Assembly (NCBI RefSeq): GCF_900168325.1
Contig: NZ_FVZE01000002.1
Location: 843,067 to 907,066 of the forward strand
DNA length: 64,000 nt
Direction of reading: 5' to 3'
Source of the DNA: Novosphingobium mathurense
GTDB taxonomy: Bacteria; Pseudomonadota; Alphaproteobacteria; Sphingomonadales; Sphingomonadaceae
Below the pieces are notes generated by a model that searched no databases, had not been told where the DNA came from, and was given only the letters and a program-made list of their open reading frames with translations. Below are positions 31,434-40,299 of this stretch, piece by piece (within the stretch, counting starts at the first letter, position 1; each line of letters starts with the position of its first letter). The position numbers and the translations under genes are program-made.

Positions 31434-33170
31434 GTGAACGGCGTGGTCCATGATTTCGACAAGGCGGGGGAACAGCCGATCGGTCCTGGAGAAGGTCTGC
31501 AATCCGGCGCCGGCACGCGCCTGTTGCACTTCCTGTCCGAATTGACCTGCGGGGCGCACTCCAACCACATCGTCGCGGTAAGCCGGGCGTTCTGCGCATT
31601 CGTGTTGCTGTTGTTCGCCTTCACCAAGTCATCGGGGCTCGGCCTTCAGGGCGGCTACTTCGACGTTTTCGCGCTGGGTTATGCGGCCTTTGCGTTTGTC
31701 GCGCTGCTCATCGCCTTCAATGACTGGTATCTCGACTTCATCGCGTCCGAGGCGTTCATCGGGCTGGATGGACTGGCTTTCCTTGCGCTGACGGTCCCGC
31801 CCATGAACGAAGGCGTGACGTGGGTCGTCCTGTCGCTGTGCCTGATCGGGCATATCCTGTTCAGCAGCGTCCTGCGCTGGCGCCTTGCGCTCGTCCTTGC
31901 CATTGCCGCTTTTCTCAACGCGGTATGGATCGGCGACATCCTGCTTGTCGAAGTGCCTCGCGGGACTGTGGCCTGGGCGAGCGTAGTGCGATGGGGGCTG
32001 TTCGTTCCGCTCGGCTCGCTGGTTCTCGTCTGGGCGAGCGGCCAGATGATCAAGACGAACCTGCCCCGGTTCGCTGGCGAGACCCCGGGGCCCGGCTATC
32101 CCGTCACCGCATCGGCGATGGGTTATGCAATGGAAGCTGCCGCTGCCTCCGATGCCGTGCTGTGCTGGATCGATCGCGAAAATCTCGGCTGCTATTCCTG
32201 CACGCCGGCCTCTCTGGAGGAACGGCTTCAGCCCAGGAAATTGAGCTTCGGCGCTGCCGATCGCCTGCGCCAGCTGGAGCCGATGCTCTTCGATCTCGTC
32301 CGCAATCGCGCGATCGTCTCGGCAGAGGGCAAGCTGAGCGCATGCAAGGCTTCTGCACTACCCGGCTTCCAACTCCTCAAGGAGTTGGGAGTGGAGCGGG
32401 GCCTGTGTATCCCGACCAGCGGCGAGGACGGCGTCAACTGCCTTATCCTTACCGGCATTCCTATGCTGGGATGGGGGCACTTGTACCTTGCCCACGCTAT
32501 CGCGTCGGAAGTGGCGCAGGGCGTGGCCTGGCAGGTCAGCGCGGTCAACGCGCTCGACCGCGCCCTGAGCCGGCTGCGCAAGTCGGTCGCCTGCGACCTG
32601 CATGACAGCGTAGCGCATTCCTTGGTCGGTGCGAAGTTCCTGCTGGTCGCGCTGCGTTCGAAGGTGGGCGCGGATCCCGAGGTCACCGGGGAGATCGACG
32701 CCATCAAGGACGCGCTGGCAGCCGAGCATATCCATGTCCGTCGCCTGATCGAGCAATTGCGCGAGACGGACTCCGATGCGCGCGTGCGCAACCTGATCGA
32801 CGATCTCGAGGCGACGAGCGAAGCTCTGGCCCTGCGTTGGCAGATCACGGTCGACATCATCGAGTCCGACTATCGCGTGCCGGTGCCCGTATGGCTCTCG
32901 CTGGAGATCCAGCAGATCGTGCGCGAGGCCGTTTCGAATGGCGTACGTCACGGGGATGCCACGCGAGTGACCATCAAGTGCCGCATGCGTGCGGTAGGCA
33001 TCGAGATCGAAGTGACGGACAATGGTCACGGCTTTGGCGAAAGCAACGAGCCGATTTTCCCGCGCTCGATCCGCGAACGCCTGACCGAGCGAGGCGGTAC
33101 GCTGGAGATCGTCTCCAACCCGGGTTCCACTTCTCTGCGCATGCGCGTTCCGGTCGACGAGATGGATTGA
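31434..33170 (+). CDS. Membrane sensor histidine kinase (HisKA_3, NarX/DesK type)
   Basis: 578-residue kinase. About six hydrophobic segments span residues ~50-205 (a MASE-like or 6TM sensor, no large periplasmic domain), followed by a GAF-like region (~220-360) with several Cys (CWIDRENLGCYSCTP), then HisKA_3 with phospho-acceptor His390 in ACDLHDSVAHSL, and an HATPase domain with VREAVSNGVRHG (N box) and DNGHGFG (G box). Start: the GTG at 31434 has a perfect GGAGGT seven bases upstream. It should phosphorylate the NarL-type regulator upstream. The Cys cluster in the middle domain could bind a metal or Fe-S centre, but this is only a suggestion. Confidence 0.88.
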   Translation: MNGVVHDFDKAGEQPIGPGEGLQSGAGTRLLHFLSELTCGAHSNHIVAVSRAFCAFVLLLFAFTKSSGLGLQGGYFDVFALGYAAFAFVALLIAFNDWYLDFIASEAFIGLDGLAFLALTVPPMNEGVTWVVLSLCLIGHILFSSVLRWRLALVLAIAAFLNAVWIGDILLVEVPRGTVAWASVVRWGLFVPLGSLVLVWASGQMIKTNLPRFAGETPGPGYPVTASAMGYAMEAAAASDAVLCWIDRENLGCYSCTPASLEERLQPRKLSFGAADRLRQLEPMLFDLVRNRAIVSAEGKLSACKASALPGFQLLKELGVERGLCIPTSGEDGVNCLILTGIPMLGWGHLYLAHAIASEVAQGVAWQVSAVNALDRALSRLRKSVACDLHDSVAHSLVGAKFLLVALRSKVGADPEVTGEIDAIKDALAAEHIHVRRLIEQLRETDSDARVRNLIDDLEATSEALALRWQITVDIIESDYRVPVPVWLSLEIQQIVREAVSNGVRHGDATRVTIKCRMRAVGIEIEVTDNGHGFGESNEPIFPRSIRERLTERGGTLEIVSNPGSTSLRMRVPVDEMD

Positions 33171-33402
33171 CGGTCCGGGGCAGGAGGCCCTTCCGGTCCA
33201 TCGTGAATGGGGCCAGCCACGCAGTTGCATCCTCCTGCCGATATATCATGCATCTTCGTCCCAAGTCGGTTTGGCCGAAATGTGATGCCTTGCCAGTTGA
33301 TTTCGGTTGGCGTAGCGGGAGCCGCGCATGCCCTCGGGCAACCGAATTAGGCCGGATCACGGCACTTTTTTGGCTCCATTCACTCTTGAGCTTGGGATTA
33401 CG

Positions 33403-36165
33403 ATGAGCATCTACTTGGATTATCTGACCGAAATCGACAGCAGAGCTACGCAAGGCCTTGCGCCCAAGCCCATCGACGATGGCAAGCTCATCGAAGAGAT
33501 CATCACCCTGATCAAGGATGCCGGCAGCGAACACCGCGCCGATGCTCTCGAGTTCTTCATCTACAACACGCTGCCCGGCACCACGAGCGCCGCTGCCGTG
33601 AAGGCAGAATTCCTGAAGGAAATCGTGCTGGGCGAAGTCGTCGTCCCGGAAATCTCGGTCGCCTTCGCGCTCGAACTGCTCTCGCACATGAAGGGCGGTC
33701 CCTCGGTCAAGGTCCTGCTCGACATCGCGCTGGGCGATGATGCCGCGGTTGCCGCGCAGGCTGCCGAAGTGCTGAAGACTCAGGTCTTCCTCTACGACGC
33801 CGACATGGCTCGTCTCGCCGATGCCTACAAGGCCGGCAACGCCATCGCCAGGGACGTGCTGGAGAGCTACGCCAAGGCCGAGTTCTTCACCAAGCTTCCG
33901 GACGTCGAGGACGAGATCAAGGTCGTCACGTTCATCGCCGGTGAAGGCGATATCTCGACCGACCTGCTCTCGCCGGGCAACCAGGCGCACTCGCGTTCGG
34001 ACCGCGAACTGCACGGCCAGTGCATGATCTCGCCCGAAGCGCAGCAGCAGATCGTTGCGCTCAAGGCGCAGCACCCCGACGCGCACGTGATGATGATCGC
34101 GGAGAAGGGCACGATGGGCGTGGGCTCGTCGCGCATGTCGGGCGTGAACAACGTGGCGCTGTGGACCGGCAAGCAGTCCAGCCCCTATGTTCCTTTCGTG
34201 AACTACGCGCCGATCGTCGCGGGTACCAACGGCATCTCGCCGATCTTTGCGACCACCGTCGACGTGACCGGCGGCATCGGCATCAACCTGAAGAATTGGG
34301 TCAAGAAGGTCGGCGAAGACGGCAAGGCGATCCTCAACAACGACGGAAACCCCGTCCTTGAACAGAAGTTCTCGGTCGAGACCGGCACGGTCCTCAAGAT
34401 CGACGTCAAGGACAAGGTCCTGCGCGACGAAGCCGGCAACGAACTGGTCGACGTTGCAAGCTCCTTCACCCCGCAGAAGATGGAATTCATGAAGGCGGGC
34501 AGCTCCTATGCCATCGTCTTCGGCAAGAAGCTCCAGACCTTTGCTGCCGAAACGCTGGGTGTAGAGGCCACCCCGGTTTTTGCACCGAACAAGGAAATCT
34601 CGGTTGAGGGCCAGGGCCTGACCGCGGTCGAGAAGATCTTCAACCGCAACGCCGTGGGCGTGACGCCGGGCAAGGTGCTGCATGCCGGATCGGACGTTCG
34701 CGTGCGCGTGAACATCGTCGGTTCGCAGGACACCACCGGCCTGATGACCGCGCAGGAACTGGAAGCGATGGCGGCCACCGTCATTTCGCCGATCGTCGAC
34801 GGCGCCTACCAGTCGGGCTGCCACACCGCATCGGTGTGGGACAAGAAGGCACAGGCGAACATCCCGAAGCTCATGTCCTTCATGAACAACTTCGGCCTGA
34901 TCACCGCACGCGACCCCAAGGGCGTCTATCACTCGATGACCGACGTCATCCACAAGGTGCTGAACGACATCACCGTGGACGACTGGGCGATCATCATCGG
35001 CGGCGACAGCCACACCCGCATGTCGAAGGGCGTTGCCTTCGGCGCGGACTCGGGCACTGTCGCACTGGCGCTGGCCACGGGTGAGGCGACCATGCCGATC
35101 CCGCAGTCGGTCAAGGTGACCTTCAAGGGCAAGATGCACCCGTACATGGACTTCCGTGACGTGGTCCATGCAACCCAGGCGCAGATGCTCAAGCAGTTCG
35201 GCGAGAACGTCTTCCAGGGCCGCATCATCGAAGTCCACATCGGCACGCTGCTGGCCGACCAGGCCTTCACCTTCACCGACTGGACGGCCGAAATGAAGGC
35301 CAAGGCCTCGATCTGCATCTCGCAGGACGAGACCCTGATCGAATCGCTGGAAATCGCCAAGTCGCGCATCCAGATCATGATCGACAAGGGCATGGACAAC
35401 GCCGCCCAGACCCTGCAGGGCCTGATCAACAAGGCAGACGCGCGCATCGCGGAAATCCGTTCGGGCGAAAAGCCGGCTCTGGCCCCCGACGCCAACGCGA
35501 AGTATTTCGCCGAAGTCGTCGTGGATCTCGACCAGATCGACGAACCGATGATCGCCGACCCGGACGTAAACAACCCGGACGTGTCCAAGCGCTACACCCA
35601 CGACACCATCCGCCCGGTTTCCTACTACGGCGGCACCAAGAAGGTGGACCTGGGCTTCGTCGGCTCATGCATGGTGCACAAGGGCGACATGAAGATCCTG
35701 GCGCAGATGCTCAAGAACATCGAAGCAGCAGAGGGCAAGGTGGAGTTCAAGGCGCCGCTGGTTGTCGCTCCGCCGACCTACAACATCGTCGACGAGCTGA
35801 AGGCCGAAGGCGACTGGGACGTGCTCAAGAAGTACGCCGGCTTCGAGTTCGACGACGTCGCACCGAAGACCGCCGCCCGCACCGAGTACGAGAACACCCT
35901 CTATCTGGAACGTCCGGGCTGCAACCTGTGCATGGGCAACCAGGAAAAGGCCGCCAAGGGCGACACCGTTCTGGCCACCTCGACCCGCCTGTTCCAGGGC
36001 CGCGTCGTGGAAGATGCCGCCGAGAAGAAGGGTGAATCGCTGCTCGCTTCGACCCCGCTCGTGGTGCTTTCCTCGATCCTCGGCCGCACGCCGAACATGG
36101 ACGAGTACAAGAGCGCCGTGCAGGGCATCGACCTGACCAAGTTCGCTCCGCCGCAGGCTGCGTGA
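33403..36165 (+). CDS. acnB: Aconitate hydratase B
   Basis: 920-residue bifunctional aconitase 2/2-methylisocitrate dehydratase of the TCA cycle, cytosolic, with one [4Fe-4S] cluster. The N-terminal HEAT-like domain starts MSIYLDYLTEIDSRA; cluster ligands are Cys756 (GSCMVHKG), Cys840 and Cys843 (GCNLCMGNQ). It is about 50 residues longer than the E. coli enzyme, with extra sequence in the central domain (VKKVGEDGKAILNNDG to EQKFSVETG region). The ATG at 33403 matches the family start. The codon choice is strongly biased, as expected for a highly expressed gene, which also produces long antisense open frames. Monocistronic; hairpins follow. Confidence 0.97.
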   Translation: MSIYLDYLTEIDSRATQGLAPKPIDDGKLIEEIITLIKDAGSEHRADALEFFIYNTLPGTTSAAAVKAEFLKEIVLGEVVVPEISVAFALELLSHMKGGPSVKVLLDIALGDDAAVAAQAAEVLKTQVFLYDADMARLADAYKAGNAIARDVLESYAKAEFFTKLPDVEDEIKVVTFIAGEGDISTDLLSPGNQAHSRSDRELHGQCMISPEAQQQIVALKAQHPDAHVMMIAEKGTMGVGSSRMSGVNNVALWTGKQSSPYVPFVNYAPIVAGTNGISPIFATTVDVTGGIGINLKNWVKKVGEDGKAILNNDGNPVLEQKFSVETGTVLKIDVKDKVLRDEAGNELVDVASSFTPQKMEFMKAGSSYAIVFGKKLQTFAAETLGVEATPVFAPNKEISVEGQGLTAVEKIFNRNAVGVTPGKVLHAGSDVRVRVNIVGSQDTTGLMTAQELEAMAATVISPIVDGAYQSGCHTASVWDKKAQANIPKLMSFMNNFGLITARDPKGVYHSMTDVIHKVLNDITVDDWAIIIGGDSHTRMSKGVAFGADSGTVALALATGEATMPIPQSVKVTFKGKMHPYMDFRDVVHATQAQMLKQFGENVFQGRIIEVHIGTLLADQAFTFTDWTAEMKAKASICISQDETLIESLEIAKSRIQIMIDKGMDNAAQTLQGLINKADARIAEIRSGEKPALAPDANAKYFAEVVVDLDQIDEPMIADPDVNNPDVSKRYTHDTIRPVSYYGGTKKVDLGFVGSCMVHKGDMKILAQMLKNIEAAEGKVEFKAPLVVAPPTYNIVDELKAEGDWDVLKKYAGFEFDDVAPKTAARTEYENTLYLERPGCNLCMGNQEKAAKGDTVLATSTRLFQGRVVEDAAEKKGESLLASTPLVVLSSILGRTPNMDEYKSAVQGIDLTKFAPPQAA

Positions 36166-36170
36166 TCGAT

Positions 36171-36204
36171 GCCTGTCCGGTCCCGTTTCAGGGACCGGAC
36201 GGGC
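36171..36204 (+). terminator. acnB downstream hairpin
   Basis: A 14-bp stem with one G-U pair (36171-36184 with 36191-36204, core GTCCGGTCCC/GGGACCGGAC) and a 6-base loop, five bases after the acnB stop. No T-run follows, so a strong 3-prime-end stabiliser or T-less terminator. Confidence 0.6.
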
Positions 36205-36222
36205 GCTGTCATGGCTCAAGCG

Positions 36223-36263
36223 AAAAAATGCAGGGCGGCGCAGACGTCATGTCTGCGCCGCCC
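36223..36263 (-). terminator. Intrinsic terminator for leftward transcription (tRNA-Ser)
   Basis: Perfect 13-bp stem GGGCGGCGCAGAC/GTCTGCGCCGCCC (36233-36245, 36251-36263). On the minus strand it is followed by TGCA and six T (complement of 36223-36228), a classic intrinsic terminator for the tRNA gene transcribed toward acnB. Confidence 0.75.
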
Positions 36264-36520
36264 TTGCATGTGCGCTTGCTCCATCCTGAGCGTTCAGGAT
36301 GCATTTATTCCATAAATTCAGCGTTTCGCTGGTGGATGGAGAGCTGCCTCGAGCGATCGGTCAATGATCGAACGAGGGCATGACCTGAGCCATGATCTTG
36401 CTGCCAAAGCCCATGCCCGGAACGCATGACTCTCATGGGAAGGCCAGTCTTGCCGTAATGTCGGGCGGGGCTGCCGTCGGCCCTGTAAGCTACTGATTCG
36501 ATGCAGTAATCTACGGGAAG

Positions 36521-36611
36521 TGGCGGAGACGGAGGGATTCGAACCCTCGGTACCCTGATAGAGTACGGTTCCTTAGCAGGGAACTGGTTTCAGCCACTCA
36601 CCCACGTCTCC
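36521..36611 (-). tRNA. tRNA-Ser (anticodon GCU)
   Basis: 91-nt class II tRNA including encoded CCA (36521-36523). The 7-bp acceptor GGAGACG/CGTCTCC closes it; the D arm is GTGAGTGGCTGAAAC, the anticodon stem-loop reads AGTTCCCTGCTAAGGAAC with GCT as anticodon, a long variable arm follows, and the T arm is GAGGGTTCGAATCCCTC. It reads AGC/AGU serine codons. tRNA 3-prime ends are common integration sites, but I see no direct repeat or integrase here. Confidence 0.97.
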
Positions 36612-36858
36612 GGATGCGGCGCAGGCGGGCCCTATAGCTGGGGGGATCAGGGGCATCAAGGGGGGATGAGCGCCGAATGTGAAATTAGTTCGCTGGCGAC
36701 GATTCGGGGCCTTGGCGATTCGGTCTGCCGCAAAACCGACTCGGTCCATCGCCCGTTCATTGCAGCGGCACTAGCAGTGGATTCTTGTGCGATGTCGCAA
36801 TGTTGCCGCGCTTCGGCGCCAGTTTTACCGCCGTACCGCGAGGGAGGATCGGAAAGTC

Positions 36859-37701
36859 ATGTCAGTCTGCAAGCCAATCACCGAACAGAGCCGGATTAAG
36901 GCTCCGAAACGGGCTGGCGCGCGTGCATCACGATCGATGATCGCGCTCGCGGCGGCCTTTCTTGCCGTCGTCTCGCCGCTCTCGCCCGCCATGGCGCAAG
37001 TGACGACCGTCGATCCCGACGCCGCGATCGATGGGGACCTCAAGGGGGGCGACACCACCTTCTCGTCCGACCCCACCGGCGAGCTGCCCGCGCAGCACGA
37101 TGCCGCAGCCGCATCGGGTAACGGCACGCCGATGGAGCCGAGCAGCAGTGTCTCGGACTGGAATGCCGACAAGATGGCAGCGCCGGCCGCGTCTGCGACG
37201 CCCGCTGCCGACAATTCGACAACCTACCACGAGGACGACCTGATCGGCGCGGCCGAAGGCGTCTTCGGCAAGGGCGCCAAGGGCCTCGCCGATGTGATCA
37301 AGGACCTGCTTGCCAAGCAGGGGGAGCCCAACGGCTACATCGTCGGGCGTGAGGCCGGTGGCGCTCTCGCGATCGGCCTGCGCTATGGCTCAGGCACGCT
37401 CTATCACAAGGTGGAAGGCGAAAAGCCGGTCTACTGGACCGGACCTTCGATCGGCTTCGATGCCGGGGCCAACGCCGGCAACGCCTTCGTGCTCGTCTAC
37501 AACCTCTATGACTCCGAGGATCTCTATCACCGCTTCGGCGCAGGCGAGGGACAGGCCTACCTGATCGGCGGCTTCACCGTCAGCTACCTGCGCCGCGGCG
37601 ATATCGTCCTTATCCCGGTCCGTGCCGGTGCGGGCCTGCGCCTTGGTGCCAACGTCGGTTACATGAAGTTCTCGCACAAGCAGCGTTGGCTGCCCTTCTG
37701 A
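36859..37701 (+). CDS. DUF1134 secreted/outer-membrane-associated protein
   Basis: 280-residue protein. A long basic N-terminus leads into a signal peptide (SMIALAAAFLAVVSPLSPAMA) with cleavage after Ala-Met-Ala. A low-complexity Asp/Ala/Ser-rich spacer (~50-125) precedes the conserved DUF1134 domain (~125-280) with GEPNGYIVGREAGGALAIGL, GPSIGFDAGANAGNAFVLVY and AGAGLRLGANVGYMKFS, glycine-rich beta strands. The domain is widespread in alphaproteobacteria and of unknown function; an EipA-like role in envelope integrity has been proposed for relatives (recalled). Start at 36859 is the first ATG before the signal peptide with purine-rich AGGGAGG upstream. Confidence 0.85.
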   Translation: MSVCKPITEQSRIKAPKRAGARASRSMIALAAAFLAVVSPLSPAMAQVTTVDPDAAIDGDLKGGDTTFSSDPTGELPAQHDAAAASGNGTPMEPSSSVSDWNADKMAAPAASATPAADNSTTYHEDDLIGAAEGVFGKGAKGLADVIKDLLAKQGEPNGYIVGREAGGALAIGLRYGSGTLYHKVEGEKPVYWTGPSIGFDAGANAGNAFVLVYNLYDSEDLYHRFGAGEGQAYLIGGFTVSYLRRGDIVLIPVRAGAGLRLGANVGYMKFSHKQRWLPF

Positions 37702-37738
37702 TCCGACCGGATCGGTAAGGTTCTACAGGATCGGTCCG

Positions 37739-37803
37739 CTCCCCATCCGAGCCCCCTCTCGCACCTGAGGGGCCGGGGCTCGCAAAGGGTCTGGGATGGG
37801 GAG
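37739..37803. repeat. Nested inverted repeats in 3-prime region
   Basis: Outer arms CTCCCCATCC (37739-37748) and GGATGGGGAG (37794-37803) enclose GAGCCCC (37749-37755) and GGGGCTC (37775-37781), with an alternative CCCCTC/GAGGGG pairing inside. The whole can fold as one long stem. It lies between the DUF1134 gene and a separate intrinsic terminator. Could be an mRNA stabilising structure or a dispersed palindromic element; not seen again in this window. Confidence 0.55.
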
Positions 37804-37811
37804 TGGGCTGG

Positions 37812-37860
37812 AGCCGGTGCGGCACAAGGTAACACTTTTGCCGCACCGGCTTTCTTTTTT
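37812..37860 (+). terminator. Strong intrinsic terminator
   Basis: Perfect 13-bp stem AGCCGGTGCGGCA/TGCCGCACCGGCT (37812-37824, 37839-37851), 14-base loop, then TTCTTTTTT. It ends rightward transcription from the DUF1134 gene before the aminotransferase. Confidence 0.85.
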
Positions 37861-37942
37861 CTGCCGTTGTTGCAGTGTTGGTCAGCTTCGCGCAGATCAC
37901 CTGTTGCTTCCATTACCGGGCGAGAGTAAGGCCGCGCCCGCC

Positions 37943-39121
37943 ATGCTAAACAATCTTCAGCAACAGCCCGCCGATGCGCTTCTTGCGCTGATCAAGCTCC
38001 ACAATTCGGACCCGCGCGCCGACAAGATCGATCTTGGCGTCGGAGTCTACCGAACCGGTGACGGGGAAACCCCGGTCTTCGGTGCGATCAAGGCGGCTGA
38101 GAAGAAGCTCGTCGAAACGCAGGACTCCAAGGCCTACCTTGGCCCCGAGGGCGACATGGGCTTCGTCGAAGCGCTGATGCCCTATGTTTTCGGCAAGGCG
38201 AACCCGACGCAGGACGGCCGCATCGAAGGCATGCAGACCCCCGGCGGCACCGGTTCGCTGCGTCTTGCCATTGCGATGGCCAAGCGCGCCGGCGTGACCC
38301 GCCTCATCGTCGGCAAGCCGAGCTGGCCGAACCACAACCAGATCTGCGCCGACCTCGACCTCGAAGTCTTCGAATTCGGCCACGCCAATGCCGATGGCAA
38401 AACCGACATGGACGCGGTGCGCGGTGCGATCGCACAGGCCCAGCCGGGCGATGCGATTCTGCTGCACGGCTGCTGCCACAACCCGACCGGCATCGATTAT
38501 TCGAACGCCGAGTGGGACGAGATCGTCGGTCTCATCGCCGGCAAGGGTATCCTGCCGATCATCGACCTTGCCTACCAGGGGCTCGGTAACGGCATGGAAG
38601 AAGATGCCTACGGCCTGCGCCGCGTCATCGCATCGGTGCCCGAGGCGATCGTGTGCTATTCGTGCGACAAGAACTTCGGCCTCTATCGTGACCGCGTCGG
38701 CGCACTCTACGTGCTGGCAGCCGAGAAGGACGGCCTGCCCAAGATCATGTCGAACGCGCATGCCCTGGCCCGTGCCAACTGGTCGCAGCCGCCGGATCAT
38801 GGCGGTGCCGCGGTTCGCCTGATCCTCGAGGACGAGGCGCTGACCAAGCAGTGGCTCGCCGAACTCGACGAAATGCGCGATCGCATGCGCCTGATGCGCG
38901 AGAAGCTGGCTGCTGCCGGAAAGACCGGCGGTGTCGACCTGACGCCGATCGGTGGACAGAACGGCCTGTTCTCGATCATCCCCTTCACCCCTGAGCAGGT
39001 GCAGGCGATGCGCGACAAGCATGGCATTTACTTCGCCGGTTCGGGCCGCATCAACGTGGCCGGCCTGACTCAGGGCAACATCGACAAGTTCATCGCTGCC
39101 GTTGCGGACGTAACGGCCTGA
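37943..39121 (+). CDS. tyrB: Aromatic/aspartate aminotransferase (class I, AspC/TyrB type)
   Basis: 392-residue PLP enzyme, close to the usual 396. Substrate and cofactor features: GVGVYRTGDGETPV near the N-terminus, HGCCHNPTGID, DLAYQGLGNG, and CYSCDKNFGLYRDRVG with the Schiff-base Lys243; a C-terminal Arg in FAGSGRINVAGL binds the alpha-carboxylate. Transfers the amino group between aspartate, glutamate and aromatic amino acids; the alpha subfamily does not separate AspC and TyrB by eye, so the symbol is provisional. Start at 37943 matches the family (MLNNLQQQPADALL). A GNAT gene follows 2 bases later. Confidence 0.88.
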   Translation: MLNNLQQQPADALLALIKLHNSDPRADKIDLGVGVYRTGDGETPVFGAIKAAEKKLVETQDSKAYLGPEGDMGFVEALMPYVFGKANPTQDGRIEGMQTPGGTGSLRLAIAMAKRAGVTRLIVGKPSWPNHNQICADLDLEVFEFGHANADGKTDMDAVRGAIAQAQPGDAILLHGCCHNPTGIDYSNAEWDEIVGLIAGKGILPIIDLAYQGLGNGMEEDAYGLRRVIASVPEAIVCYSCDKNFGLYRDRVGALYVLAAEKDGLPKIMSNAHALARANWSQPPDHGGAAVRLILEDEALTKQWLAELDEMRDRMRLMREKLAAAGKTGGVDLTPIGGQNGLFSIIPFTPEQVQAMRDKHGIYFAGSGRINVAGLTQGNIDKFIAAVADVTA

Positions 39122-39123
39122 CG

Positions 39124-39678
39124 ATGGATCGTCAGCCGGTCCTTCAAGGGGATCGGCTGACGCTGCGTCCCCTGCGCTCCGGCGACTGGGACGCGCTGTT
39201 TGCCGTGGCCTGCGATCGCGAGATCTGGGCCGGGCATCCCTCGCACGACCGCTGGCAGGAACCCGTGTTCCGGGCTTTCTTCGACGAAGCCCTTGCCGGC
39301 GGCGGTGCCTTGGCGATCATCGACAAGCTCGCGCCGGAAAGCGGAACGATCATCGGATCGACCCGCTTCGGTGAGCCTGAAGCGGAAGCGCCGGGCGAGA
39401 TCGAGATCGGCTGGTCGTTCCTTGCCCGCGCCTATTGGGGGCTAGGATATAACGCCGATTTCAAGCGGCTGATGCTGGTCCATGCGCTGGCGCATTACGA
39501 TCGCGCCATCTTCCAGGTCGGCGCGGATAACGCGATTTCCCGCAAGGCCATGGCGAATATCGGCGGCAGGCTCGTGCCCGGCCGAATGCGTTCCTACGAA
39601 CGCTGCGGCGTCACGGTCGATCACGTGATCTACGAAATCACCCGCGAGAGTTTCGCACAGGGGCCGCTGTCGGCCTGA
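39124..39678 (+). CDS. GNAT-family N-acetyltransferase (RimJ/RimL-like)
   Basis: 184-residue acetyltransferase. LTLRPLRSGDWDALFAVA begins the fold; the acetyl-CoA loop is in ARAYWGLGYNADFKRLMLVH, and VGADNAISRKAMANIGGRL is the late strand-helix with the Asn that orients the substrate. RimJ/RimL-like members acetylate protein N-termini or small molecules; the substrate is unknown. It starts 2 bases after the aminotransferase stop, so it is co-transcribed, and converges with the riboflavin genes. Confidence 0.85.
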   Translation: MDRQPVLQGDRLTLRPLRSGDWDALFAVACDREIWAGHPSHDRWQEPVFRAFFDEALAGGGALAIIDKLAPESGTIIGSTRFGEPEAEAPGEIEIGWSFLARAYWGLGYNADFKRLMLVHALAHYDRAIFQVGADNAISRKAMANIGGRLVPGRMRSYERCGVTVDHVIYEITRESFAQGPLSA

Positions 39679-39681
39679 GGT

Positions 39682-40299
39682 TCAGCCGCGCAGGCTTTGC
39701 ATCCGCTTGAGGTAGCGGGCGAGCACGTCGATCTCCAGGTTCACGCAATCCCCTGCCTTGGCCGCGCCGATGGTCGTGACCTCGGCGGTGTGCGGGATAA
39801 TGTTGAGCGTGAAGTGGCAGGTGCCGTCGGGCTGGTCGGTGACATCGTTCACCGTCAGCGAAATGCCGTCGACGGTGATCGAGCCCTTGGGCGCGATGAA
39901 GGGGGCAAGTTCGGCGGATGCCTCGATCTCGAAGCGACGCGAATCGCCCTCCGGCGTTATCGAGACGATCTTGCCGACGCCGTCGACATGGCCGGTCACG
40001 ATGTGGCCGCCCAGTTCGTCACCCAGCTTGAGCGCGGGCTCGAGGTTGAGGCTGGTACCCTGTTCCCAGCGGCCGGGCACGGTGCGGGCAACGGACTCGG
40101 CGGAAATGTCGACCGCAAACCATGCATCGCCAGCGACGCCGCCCTTGTCGACGACGGTCAGGCAGACGCCCGAACAGGCGATGGAGGCACCCATCGCGAT
40201 CCCGGCGGGATCGAACGGGCAGGCGATGACGGCGCGAAGGTCCCCGGTCTTGCGGGTTTCGCGGATCTGGCCGACGGCGGTGACTATTCCTGTGAACAT
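39682..40299 (-). CDS. ribE: Riboflavin synthase alpha chain
   Basis: 205-residue enzyme with the internal duplication of the family: two similar barrels, each with a Gly-Xaa-Ser/Thr-Val element (CSGVCLTVVD in the first, VDGISLTVND in the second). It begins [12 protein letters not shown], the invariant start. Catalyses dismutation of two 6,7-dimethyl-8-ribityllumazine to riboflavin. Its start overlaps the end of ribD by 16 bases, so the two are coupled. No ribBA or ribH follows here; the operon ends at this gene. Confidence 0.95.
   Translation of the reverse strand: MFTGIVTAVGQIRETRKTGDLRAVIACPFDPAGIAMGASIACSGVCLTVVDKGGVAGDAWFAVDISAESVARTVPGRWEQGTSLNLEPALKLGDELGGHIVTGHVDGVGKIVSITPEGDSRRFEIEASAELAPFIAPKGSITVDGISLTVNDVTDQPDGTCHFTLNIIPHTAEVTTIGAAKAGDCVNLEIDVLARYLKRMQSLRG

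Noticed and set aside
32974..35601. Very long open frame antisense to acnB (875 codons)
   Set aside because: Composition is Val/Asp/Arg/Leu/Gly repeats typical of the complement of a highly codon-biased GC-rich gene; no family likeness.
36521..36611. tRNA-Ser as an integration site of the neighbouring catabolic island
   Set aside because: The island ends about 7 kb away behind signalling genes and acnB, and I find no integrase or repeat of the tRNA end.
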